Of a stretch of 64,000 nucleotides of DNA, positions 33,342 through 42,571 are shown piece by piece; position 1 is the first letter of the stretch, and each line of letters opens with the position of its first letter. Position numbers and translations under genes: made by a program. The stretch is from CAXMMR01 sp963692975 (GTDB lineage: Bacteria; Pseudomonadota; Alphaproteobacteria; Acetobacterales; Acetobacteraceae). A model generated the notes under the pieces. It saw only the letters and a list, made by a program, of their open reading frames with translations. It ran no database searches and had not been told where the DNA came from. Location of the stretch: positions 62,001-126,000 of the forward strand of contig CAXMMR010000024.1 of assembly GCA_963692975.2 (NCBI GenBank). Reading direction: 5' to 3'.

Positions 33342-36023
33342 CTAGTTCTGCAAAGCCGGCCCCTTGACCACCTCCGCCAGCGCGTCCGGCCGCAGCCAGG
33401 TCGCGAACGCCTGCTGGATCTCGGGCGCCGAGGCCGCGAGGAAGCGCTGCGCCGCCACCGTCTCGGTGTCGAGCGGCAAGCCGAGCTCGACCAGCCGCAG
33501 ATACACCCCGGCGATCTGGTCCACGCTGGCGCGCTGCATCGGCAGCCGGCGCAGCATCTGCGCCTTGGCGCGCGTCAGCTCGGCGTCGCTCACCGGCTTG
33601 GTCTGCATCGCCTTGATGTCGCGCTGGATCAGCGCCTGGGCGCGGCCGACATTCTGGGCATCGGCGCCGAACGAGACGGTGTAGTCCGAACGCGTCCGCC
33701 CCCAGTCCAGCGCGCTGCCCACGGTGTAGACGTAGCCCGTGGTCACCCGCAGGTCGCGATACAGCCGCGAGGAGAAGCCGCTGCCCAGAATGTCGTTGCC
33801 GAGCATCAGGTCGTAGCGCTCGGGGCTGGTCACCGGCAGCTGCACCGTCTCGGCCAGCGTCACGCTGTCCTGCAGGCTGGAGGCATCCGGCACATGCGTG
33901 GCCGACGCGGCGCTGGGCCCGATCGCCGGCAGGTCGACCTGCGGCGTCTCGCCCGGCGCCGTCCAGCCACCGAACGTGTCGGCAACAATCCGCCGCGCCG
34001 CCTCGGGCGTCACATCGCCGAGCACCACCAGCGTCGTGAGCTCGGGGCGAAAGGCACGGTCGAAGTAGCGTTGCACGTCGGTCAGCTGCAGCCCCTGCAC
34101 GCTCGGCAGCGAGGGCTGGCGCAATTCCGGATCGCCGGCCGGCACCACGGCGCGCTTCTCGGCAAGCCCGGTCAGGTAGTCCGGCGATTGCAGCATGCCG
34201 GCCAATCCCTGCGCGAGCTGCTGGCGCACGCGGCCGAACGTCTCGGGCGGAAAGGCGGGCGAGAGGAATGCCGGCTGCAGCTCGTTCTCGGCCAGCAGGT
34301 GCATGCCGTGGTCGAACTGAGGCGCCAGCACGCGCAGCGAGAAATCCGCCCCGGCGCTCTCCTGCGCGGCGATGTCGTCGAACGCCTTGCGCAAGCCGAG
34401 CCGGTCGCGCACCGCCGTGCCGTAAGTGAACAGCGCCCCGGTCAGGCTGCTCACCCCCTCCTGGCCGGCCGGCTCCTCCATCGCCGAGACCTCGCGCACC
34501 CGACCGAACACCGAGACCGTGTGGCTGACATGCTCGGGCACGACGATCAGCCGCAGCCCGTTCGGCAGCGTGCTGACGTCGGGCGCGGCACCCGGATCGG
34601 GCAGCCGCAGCTCGGCCAGCGCGCTTGCCGCCCAGACGGGCAGGGCGACCGGATGGTCGGGCGCGGAGTTGAACGACTCCGCGCCGCCAAAGCCGCGCCC
34701 GGCGATCGGCTGGCCGGAGTTTTGCGGCGTCAGGATGGCGGTCACCTGGTGCGCCGGATCGAGCAGCGTACGCGCCAGCCGGTTGACGTCGGCCGGGGTC
34801 ACGGCGGCATACGCACGCGCGAGGTCGTCGGGCGAGTTCACGCCCTGGAACGCCAGCGCCTGCGACCAGCTCTCGGCCAGGCCGCTGATGCTGTCATTGG
34901 CGAAGGCAAGCTGGGCGATCTCCTGGCGCTGCGCCGCCGCCACCAGCTCGGCCGGCACCCCGTCGCGGGCCGCCGCACCCAGCACCTGCCGCAGATCGGC
35001 GAGCACCGGCGCCGGGTCGCCGCCCTTGGCGAACGCGCCCAGCGCCAGGCCGAAGCCGACCCCCGGCTCGGCCTGGTAGTCGAACTGCGCCGCCAGCGCC
35101 CGCCCCGCCGGCACCAGCCCATACAGCGCGTAGCGCTCGCTGCCGAGCACGTCGGATAGGATGTCGGCAGCGGCGAAATCGTGGTTGGTCAGCCCCGGCA
35201 TCCGGTTGGCCAGCACCACCAGGCCCACCGGAAAATCGGTCGGCAGCTTGATGGCGCCCGGCTGCATCGCACCGATGGTGAACGGCGCATGCTCCGGCAC
35301 CGCCCGGCGCGGAATGTCGCCGAACGCCGCCGTCGCCTGCGCCAGCGCCGTCTGCGGGTCGACGTCGCCGGCGATCACCAGGATCGCGTTGTTGGGCGCA
35401 TACCATCTCTCGTAGAACGCCCGCAGCAACGGCGCCTCGGTCTTGTCGAACGACGGTCGCGTGCCGAGCGCGTCATGCGCATACGGCGTGCCGGCGAACA
35501 GCACCGCCCGCATCTGCGCCAGCGCGTTATAGATCGGGCTCGACAGGTCGCGCGAGACCTCCTGCTCGATCGCCCCGCGTTCCTGCTGCCAGTCCGCCGG
35601 GCTCAGCGTTAGCCCACGCATGCGCAGCGCCTCCGAACGCAACGCCACGTCCAGGTCGTTGGCCGGCACCGTGTAGGTGTACTGCGTCACCGTCTCGGTG
35701 GTGTCGGCGTTATACTCGCCGCCGAGCAGCGCCCCGAGCTGCGACAGCTGGTCACGGTCGAGCCCCGCGCTGCCGCGGAACATCATGTGCTCCAGCGCAT
35801 GCGCAGTGCCCGGAAACCCCAACGGCGCGTCGTTCGACCCGGCCAAGTAGTTCAGCTCGGTGCTGACCACAGGCGCCAGCCGGTCCGGCACCACGACCAC
35901 CCGCAAGCCGTTCGCCAACGTCGCCCGCACCACGCCGCCCGGCACGCTGCCGGTCACCCCTACCGGCGCCGCCGCCGCCAGGACCAGCGCCGCGCTCGCC
36001 AGCATTATCGATCGAACCGTCAC
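33342..36023 (-). CDS. M16 family zinc peptidase (pitrilysin/PqqL-like), two-domain
   Basis: An 893-residue protein with two M16 halves. The first half has the inverted zinc motif HALEH (in PGTAHALEHMMFRG) and a downstream Glu in the TETVTQYTYTV/RGAIEQEVSR region. The second half, from about PNGLRLIVVPEHVSHTVSVF, lacks HxxEH, as expected for the inactive partner domain. A signal peptide is seen (MLASAALVLAAAAPVGVTG), so it acts in the periplasm. The start is GTG 36023 with AGGAG 8 nt upstream; a longer frame reads through a repeat. It degrades peptides. Confidence 0.9.
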   Translation of the reverse strand: MTVRSIMLASAALVLAAAAPVGVTGSVPGGVVRATLANGLRVVVVPDRLAPVVSTELNYLAGSNDAPLGFPGTAHALEHMMFRGSAGLDRDQLSQLGALLGGEYNADTTETVTQYTYTVPANDLDVALRSEALRMRGLTLSPADWQQERGAIEQEVSRDLSSPIYNALAQMRAVLFAGTPYAHDALGTRPSFDKTEAPLLRAFYERWYAPNNAILVIAGDVDPQTALAQATAAFGDIPRRAVPEHAPFTIGAMQPGAIKLPTDFPVGLVVLANRMPGLTNHDFAAADILSDVLGSERYALYGLVPAGRALAAQFDYQAEPGVGFGLALGAFAKGGDPAPVLADLRQVLGAAARDGVPAELVAAAQRQEIAQLAFANDSISGLAESWSQALAFQGVNSPDDLARAYAAVTPADVNRLARTLLDPAHQVTAILTPQNSGQPIAGRGFGGAESFNSAPDHPVALPVWAASALAELRLPDPGAAPDVSTLPNGLRLIVVPEHVSHTVSVFGRVREVSAMEEPAGQEGVSSLTGALFTYGTAVRDRLGLRKAFDDIAAQESAGADFSLRVLAPQFDHGMHLLAENELQPAFLSPAFPPETFGRVRQQLAQGLAGMLQSPDYLTGLAEKRAVVPAGDPELRQPSLPSVQGLQLTDVQRYFDRAFRPELTTLVVLGDVTPEAARRIVADTFGGWTAPGETPQVDLPAIGPSAASATHVPDASSLQDSVTLAETVQLPVTSPERYDLMLGNDILGSGFSSRLYRDLRVTTGYVYTVGSALDWGRTRSDYTVSFGADAQNVGRAQALIQRDIKAMQTKPVSDAELTRAKAQMLRRLPMQRASVDQIAGVYLRLVELGLPLDTETVAAQRFLAASAPEIQQAFATWLRPDALAEVVKGPALQN

Positions 36024-36070
36024 GTTGTTACTCCTGAAGAGCCTTGCTGGAAGTGCAGCGGGAAGGGAGT

Positions 36071-36124
36071 AAGGCAAGGGCTCTGCCCTTGACCCGCTGG
36101 GATCGTGAGGCTCCAGACCCCAGT
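36071..36124. repeat. Family A/B repeat, partial B module
   Basis: AAGGCAAGGGC with stem CAAGGGC/GCCCTTG, then a weaker CTGGGATC/GGCTCCAG hairpin. It lies upstream of the M16 gene in the divergent region shared with groES. Confidence 0.75.
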
Positions 36125-36283
36125 CACTGGTGCTGCTTGGCATGACGAGGGTGCGGACCACCATGCCGTTGAGTGAAATCGTGCTTAGAAAGCCGAATTG
36201 GCGCTAAGAATGAACGAACGCAATGTGTTGCGTAAATCGTGCCCAGTGGCCGGGGTGATCATTCCTGCGGCGGAGCGAATTGA

Positions 36284-36310
36284 CTGGCACTCGCTATCGC
36301 GGAGTGCTAA
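36284..36310 (+). promoter_or_regulatory. CIRCE operator upstream of groES
   Basis: CTGGCACTC, nine bases, then GAGTGCTAA. The right arm matches the CIRCE consensus exactly; the left arm differs from TTAGCACTC at its first positions. TTGACT (36280-36285) overlaps the left arm and could be a -35 box. This is the binding site of the HrcA repressor. It lies about 85 nt before groES. The hrcA gene is not in the window. Confidence 0.85.
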
Positions 36311-36394
36311 GCCACGCTCAACGGCTCCGCTCGCTTTGCCCAGGGTATCGTCCCTCCGCCCCACGAAGCCGTCCAAACCTGTGGATAAAACAAC

Positions 36395-36697
36395 ATGAAG
36401 TTTCGTCCTCTGCACGACCGTGTGGTCGTTCGGCGCATCACCGCCGAGGAGAAGACGCGCGGCGGCATCATCATCCCTGACACCGCCCAGGAGAAGCCGA
36501 TGGAGGGCGAGGTCGTCGCCGTCGGCGCCGGCGCCCGCGACGAGCGCGGCACCATCGTCGCCCTCATGGTCCATGCCGGCGACCGGGTGCTGTTCGGCAA
36601 GTGGTCCGGCACCGAGGTCAAGCTCGATGGCGAGGAGCTCCTGATCATGAAGGAGAGCGACATCATGGGCGTCGTCGAAGGCCTCAAGGCCGCCTGA
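36395..36697 (+). CDS. groES: Co-chaperonin GroES
   Basis: A 100-residue GroES (MKFRPLHDRVVVRRITAEEK) with the mobile-loop region KTRGGIIIPDTAQEKPMEG and the conserved GDRVLFGKWSGTEVKLDGEE. It caps the GroEL chamber and is essential in most bacteria. It is the first gene of the groES-groEL operon under CIRCE control. The length is slightly above the 95-97 usual in the family, which is normal for alphaproteobacteria. Confidence 0.97.
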   Translation: MKFRPLHDRVVVRRITAEEKTRGGIIIPDTAQEKPMEGEVVAVGAGARDERGTIVALMVHAGDRVLFGKWSGTEVKLDGEELLIMKESDIMGVVEGLKAA

Positions 36698-36714
36698 GGA
36701 CTTAACGAACGGGT

Positions 36715-36762
36715 TCCAAGGGCCTCGGGCCCTTGGTGGGTCAAGGGCAAAGCCCTTGCCTC
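36715..36762. repeat. Family A/B repeat, B module inside the groESL operon
   Basis: CCAAGGGCC/GGCCCTTGG-like stem (CCAAGGGCctcgGGCCCTTGG) then CAAGGGC/GCCCTTG and CCT. It sits in the 87-bp gap between groES and groEL and could cause partial attenuation. Confidence 0.85.
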
Positions 36763-36784
36763 CTTTCACAGAAAGAGAACGAAA

Positions 36785-38449
<1,665 letters not shown>

Positions 38450-38467
38450 GCAGCCCGCCCCGAGAAG

Positions 38468-38675
38468 AAAGGCCAGGGGCGTTGCCCCTGGACCCCATTA
38501 AAGGCGGGGTCTTTAAAATCCATTCACTTGTTCCCGATCGAGAGGTCGGTGCGTAAGCGGAATGGATTAACGGCTTCGCCAATCAAGAAAAGTCGGAGGT
38601 CTAACCCACGGGCTGGATTGGAGGTCTGGGGCCTCAGGCCCCAGCGGAGTCCAGAGGCGGAGCCTCTGGCCTTCC
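38468..38675. repeat. Family A/B repeat, full copy
   Basis: Left: CCAGGGGC/GCCCCTGG and a degenerate AAAGGC/GTCTTT. Middle: GGCTTCGCCAATCAAGAAAA. Right: CTGGGGCC/GGCCCCAG and CCAGAGGC/GCCTCTGG ending GGCCTT. The right module encodes the last residues of the small gene at 38634-38852. Confidence 0.9.
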
Positions 38676-38852
38676 GTCCTCCTCTCTCTCCTTCGCATCC
38701 GCCGTTACTTCGGCCGAAATCCGCGCCAGCATGGCCTCGAGCGAGCTCGGATCGTTCGCCGAATGCGGCGCCGTTGTCATCCGCACCGCCTCGCGCAGCA
38801 GCACCCGGCGCGTCTCGGCCTCGCTCATCGGGTCCGGCAAATCGTCTGCCAT
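38634..38852 (-). CDS. Small hypothetical protein with repeat-derived C-terminus
   Basis: A 72-residue protein MADDLPDPMSEAETRRVLLR, mostly helical and charged. Its last residues, PEAPPLDSAGA and stop, are read from the right module of the family A/B repeat. The start codon is directly followed upstream by the stop of another small gene (38853), with no gap, so the two are probably cotranscribed. No family is recognised. The middle (AMLARISAEVTADAKE) looks like a real helix, which favours a true gene. Confidence 0.55.
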   Translation of the reverse strand: MADDLPDPMSEAETRRVLLREAVRMTTAPHSANDPSSLEAMLARISAEVTADAKEREEDGRPEAPPLDSAGA

Positions 38853-38987
38853 CTACTTGCGGCCGGAGCCTGTCGGCGTGCTGGGTGTCGGCGACGGCTT
38901 GTTGAACACCGAGACCGGCAGCGGCTTCTTGGCGGACGCTTTCGGCTTCTTTGGCTCCCGCCCGCCGCGATCCTGACTTTTAGCCAT
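38853..38987 (-). CDS. Small basic Lys/Pro-rich hypothetical protein
   Basis: A 44-residue protein starting MAKSQDRGGREPKKPKASAK and ending with Pro/Ser/Thr-rich residues and GSGRK. GAGGG lies about 9 nt before the ATG. The strong Lys content suggests nucleic-acid or ribosome contact, but there is no recognised domain. It ends one base before the start of the 72-residue gene, so they are probably expressed together. Confidence 0.6.
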   Translation of the reverse strand: MAKSQDRGGREPKKPKASAKKPLPVSVFNKPSPTPSTPTGSGRK

Positions 38988-39049
38988 GATGTGAGCCCTC
39001 GTTGCGCCGCCTCAGCGCGGCTCCTTGCATCCTACGCCCAGATGGAAAG

Positions 39050-39120
39050 AAGGCCAGGGGCGCTCTTCTCGCTGGGGTCTGGGCTCTCAGGCCCCAGCGG
39101 ACCGAGGGCAGAGCCCTCGT
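39050..39120. repeat. Family A/B repeat, divergent B module
   Basis: AAGGCCAGGGGCGC, then GCTGGGG-TCTGGG and a CTGGGGTCTGGGCTCTCAGG/GGCCCCAG-type hairpin in two pieces, and GAGGGC/GCCCTC. It abuts the stop codon of the second RND permease and may end its transcription. Confidence 0.7.
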
Positions 39121-42100
39121 CTACTCCGCCGGCTGCGCCTGCATCTCTCCGCCATGTCCCTTGATCCTGAGCCGCAGCCGGTCAAGCGCCAGGTATACGG
39201 CCGGCGTGGTATAGAGCGTCAGCACCTGGCTCACGATCAGACCGCCGACAATGGCGATGCCCAGCGGCCGCCGCAGCTCGGCGCCATTGCCATAGGCCAG
39301 CGCGAGCGGCAGCGCGCCGAGTAGCGCCGCGGCCGTCGTCATCATGATCGGCCGGAAGCGCATCAGGCAGGCCTGGAAAATCGCCTCGCGCGGCGCCACC
39401 CCCTCGCCGCGCTCCACCCCGAGCGCGAAGTCGATCATCAGGATCGCGTTCTTCTTGACGATGCCGATCAGCAGGATGACGCCGATCACCGCGATCAGCG
39501 AGAACTCGATATGAAGCAGCATCAGCGCCAGCACCGCGCCGACGCCCGCCGAGGGCAGCGTCGACAGGATCGTGATCGGATGGACGAAGCTCTCGTAGAG
39601 CACGCCGAGCACGATGTAGATGGCCAGCAGGGCGGCAGCGATCAGCGTCGCCTCGCTGTTGAGCGATTGCTGAAACACCTGCGCGGTGCCGGCAAAGCCG
39701 CCCACAATGTCCTCCGGCATATGTAGCTGGACATCGGCCCGCGCGATCGCCGCCGTGGCGTCCGACAGCGAGCGGCCGGGCGCGAGGTTGAACGAGATCG
39801 TCACGGCCACGAACTGGCTCTGGTGGTTGACCGAGAGCGGCGTCTTGCCGCTGCCGAAGCTGGCGACGGCGGAGAGCGGCACCATCGTCTCGACCCCGGT
39901 GCTGACCGAGGCGCCCGATGAGGCGACCGAGCTGCCGCTGGCGGCCAGCGCGTTCTGCGCCGCGTTGCGCTGGCTGTCGTTGAGGCCGTTCGCCGAGCTG
40001 GCGCTCGCGGCCGCATTCGTCGTCGCGCTCGTGGTCGCGCTGACCGTGCCGGAGGGCGCGTTGGAGGTCGCCGTGCCGGTCGGCGTGCCGCCGCTGGTGC
40101 TGATCCACACGCGGCTCAGGATGTCCGGGTTCTGCCAATATTTCGGCGCCACCTCCATCACCACGTGATACTGGTTGAGCGCGTTGTAGATCGTCGAGAC
40201 GGAGCGCTGGCCGAACGCGTCATACAGCGTGTTGTCGATCTGCGAGGCGTTCAGCCCCAGCCTTGTCGCGGTCGAGCGGTCGATCGTGACCACCGATTCG
40301 AGCCCCGCCTGCTGCTGGTCGGATTGCACGTCGGTCAGCGCCGGGTCGCGCTCCAACACCGCGAGCAGCTTTGGCGCCCATTCGAATACCTCGGCCGTGC
40401 TGTCACCCTGCAGCGTGTATTGATAGGCGGCGTTGGTCTGCCGGCCGCCGACGCGGATGTCCTGCGCCGGCACAAGGGTCAGCCGCCCGCCCGGCACCCG
40501 CCCGAGCGCGCGGCGCAGCCGGGTGGTAATCTCATCGAGGCTGTCGCGCTGGCCCTTCGGCTTGAGCGAGACGTAGACGTTGCCGGTGTTGGTCTGCGAG
40601 GCCGCCCCGCCGCCGCCCGCCCCGGTGAAGCCGACGACGGACGCGACCGCGGGGTCGTGCTGCACGATCGACATCATCTGGGCGAGCTTCTTGCTCATCG
40701 ACTGGAACGAGATGCTCTGGTCGGCCTGCAGCGAGCCGATCATCCGGCCGGTGTCCTGGGTCGGAAAGAACCCCTTCGGGATCACCGCGATCAGCGCCAC
40801 GTTCAACACCACCACGGCGGCCAGCACGATCAGCACGAGGCCGTTATGATCGAGCGTCCAGGCAAGGCTGCGGCCGTAGAGCGACTGCACGCGCTCGCCA
40901 AAGCCGCGGCGATGGCCGGGATAGTCGGCCGGCGGCGCTGCCGGGCGCAGGAACAGCGCGCACAGCATCGGCGTCGTGGTCAGCGAGATCACCAGCGACA
41001 CCAGGATCGCCATCGACAGGGTGACCGCGAACTCGCGAAACAGCCGCCCAACGATGCCGCCCATCAGCAGGATCGGCAAGAACACCGCGATCAGCGACAG
41101 GGTGATCGAGACGATGGTGAAGCCGACCTCCTGCGCGCCCTGCAGCGCGGCCTGCACGCGCGGCATGCCGTCCTCCATGTGGCGCGAGATGTTCTCCAGC
41201 ACGACGATCGCGTCGTCGACGACGAAGCCGGTCGAGATCGTGAGCGCCATCAGCGACAAATTGTCGAGACTGAAGCCGCACAGATACATCGCCCCAAAGG
41301 TGCCGATCACCGAGACCGGCACGGCGACCATCGGGATCAGCGTCGCTCGCGCGTTGCGCAGGAACACCCACACCACGGCGGTGACCAGCAGCACCGAGAT
41401 CACCAGCGTCACCTCGGTGTCGGCGAGCGAGGCGCGGATGCTGATCGTGCTGTCCGACGGGAATGCGAGGTCGATGTCCGAGGGCAGGGCCGCGCGCAGC
41501 TTCGGCACCGCCGCGCGGATCGCGTCCACCGTCTGGATGACGTTCGCGCCCGGCTGCTTGAAGACGATCACCAGCACCGCCGGCTTGCCGTTGGCGAGCC
41601 CCAAATTGCGCAGATCCTGCACGCTGTCGTCGACGCTGGCGACGTCGGTCAGGTGCACGGCGTGGCCGTTGCGGTAGGCGATCACCAGCGGCCGGTAGTC
41701 GGCCGCATGGCTCGCCTGGTCGTTGGTGTAGATCTGCAGGCGCTGGCCGCCGAGGTCGAGCACGCCCTTCGGCGCATTGGCGTTGGCCGAGGCCAGCGCG
41801 GCGCGCACGTCCTCCAGCCCGATGCCGTATTTGAACAGCGCCTGCGGCTCCAGCTCCACCCGCACCGCCGGCAGCGCCGAGCCGCTGATCAGCACCTGTC
41901 CGACGCCGGTGAGCTGCGAGAGCTGCTGCTGCAACACGTTGCTGGCGGCGTCATACATCTGGCCGCGGCTCAGCGTCGCCGAGGTCAGCGAGGCGATCAG
42001 GATCGGCGCGTCCGCCGGGTTCACTTTGCGATAGATCGGGTTCGACAGCAGGTTGGTCGGCAGGTCGGCGCGGGCCGCGTTGATCGCGGCCTCGACGTCG

Positions 42101-42417
42101 CGCGCCGCGCCGTTGATGTCGCGGTCCAGGCCGAACTGCAGGTTGACGCGCGCCTGCCCGGTCTGGCTCTGCGAGGTCATTTCGGTCACGTCGGCGATCT
42201 GCCCGAGATGCCGCTCCAGCGGGCTCGCCAGCGACGTCGCCACCGTCTCCGGATCAGCCCCGGGCAGCTGCGCCTGCACCGAGATCGTCGGGAAATCGAC
42301 CTCCGGCAGCGAGGCGACCGGCAACTGGAAAAACGCAATCGCGCCAGCCGCCAGGATCGCCAGCGTCAGCAGCGTGGTCGCGATCGGCCGACGGATGAAG
42401 GGGGCGGAGATGTTCAA
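39121..42417 (-). CDS. RND multidrug efflux permease (MdtC/MexQ-like)
   Basis: A 1098-residue inner-membrane pump of the acriflavine-resistance class. It starts MNISAPFIRRPIATTLLTLA and has the RND motifs NLSLMALTISTGFVVDDAIV (with proton-relay Asp residues) and VGVILLIGIVKKNAILMIDF. It exports drugs or lipophilic compounds by proton antiport with an MFP and an outer-membrane channel. Residues of about 770-845 are a Ser/Thr/Ala-rich insertion in the periplasmic domain, absent from the neighbouring permease. TTG 42417 is the start; it lies on the edge of an AT-rich repeat. The fusion protein and the other permease lie upstream. Confidence 0.93.
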   Translation of the reverse strand: MNISAPFIRRPIATTLLTLAILAAGAIAFFQLPVASLPEVDFPTISVQAQLPGADPETVATSLASPLERHLGQIADVTEMTSQSQTGQARVNLQFGLDRDINGAARDVEAAINAARADLPTNLLSNPIYRKVNPADAPILIASLTSATLSRGQMYDAASNVLQQQLSQLTGVGQVLISGSALPAVRVELEPQALFKYGIGLEDVRAALASANANAPKGVLDLGGQRLQIYTNDQASHAADYRPLVIAYRNGHAVHLTDVASVDDSVQDLRNLGLANGKPAVLVIVFKQPGANVIQTVDAIRAAVPKLRAALPSDIDLAFPSDSTISIRASLADTEVTLVISVLLVTAVVWVFLRNARATLIPMVAVPVSVIGTFGAMYLCGFSLDNLSLMALTISTGFVVDDAIVVLENISRHMEDGMPRVQAALQGAQEVGFTIVSITLSLIAVFLPILLMGGIVGRLFREFAVTLSMAILVSLVISLTTTPMLCALFLRPAAPPADYPGHRRGFGERVQSLYGRSLAWTLDHNGLVLIVLAAVVVLNVALIAVIPKGFFPTQDTGRMIGSLQADQSISFQSMSKKLAQMMSIVQHDPAVASVVGFTGAGGGGAASQTNTGNVYVSLKPKGQRDSLDEITTRLRRALGRVPGGRLTLVPAQDIRVGGRQTNAAYQYTLQGDSTAEVFEWAPKLLAVLERDPALTDVQSDQQQAGLESVVTIDRSTATRLGLNASQIDNTLYDAFGQRSVSTIYNALNQYHVVMEVAPKYWQNPDILSRVWISTSGGTPTGTATSNAPSGTVSATTSATTNAAASASSANGLNDSQRNAAQNALAASGSSVASSGASVSTGVETMVPLSAVASFGSGKTPLSVNHQSQFVAVTISFNLAPGRSLSDATAAIARADVQLHMPEDIVGGFAGTAQVFQQSLNSEATLIAAALLAIYIVLGVLYESFVHPITILSTLPSAGVGAVLALMLLHIEFSLIAVIGVILLIGIVKKNAILMIDFALGVERGEGVAPREAIFQACLMRFRPIMMTTAAALLGALPLALAYGNGAELRRPLGIAIVGGLIVSQVLTLYTTPAVYLALDRLRLRIKGHGGEMQAQPAE

Positions 42418-42565
42418 GCAAGAGCTTCTTTTTTAAAAAAAAGAAGCAAAAAACTTTTATCCCGCTGTCGCGCGCCTCGCCCGCGAGAGCACCATGCTGC
42501 CGCAAAGAATGATTTACAGAAGAAAAGTTTTTTGGTTCTTTTTTTTAAAGAAGAACCGCTTGCTT
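42416..42565. repeat. Family D AT-rich paired-hairpin element, copy 1
   Basis: Left hairpin GCTTC...GAAGC and right hairpin GGTTC...GAACC, each with T/A-rich stems, lie in inverted orientation about 60 bp apart with outer ends AAGCAAG and GCTTGCTT. It stands out from the GC-rich surroundings. It separates the two RND permease genes and reaches the start of the downstream one. Confidence 0.9.
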
Positions 42566-42571
42566 TCTGAT

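Noticed and set aside
36024..36164. N-terminal extension of the M16 protease
   Set aside because: It reads through a repeat and lacks a signal-peptide start; GTG 36023 has AGGAG upstream.
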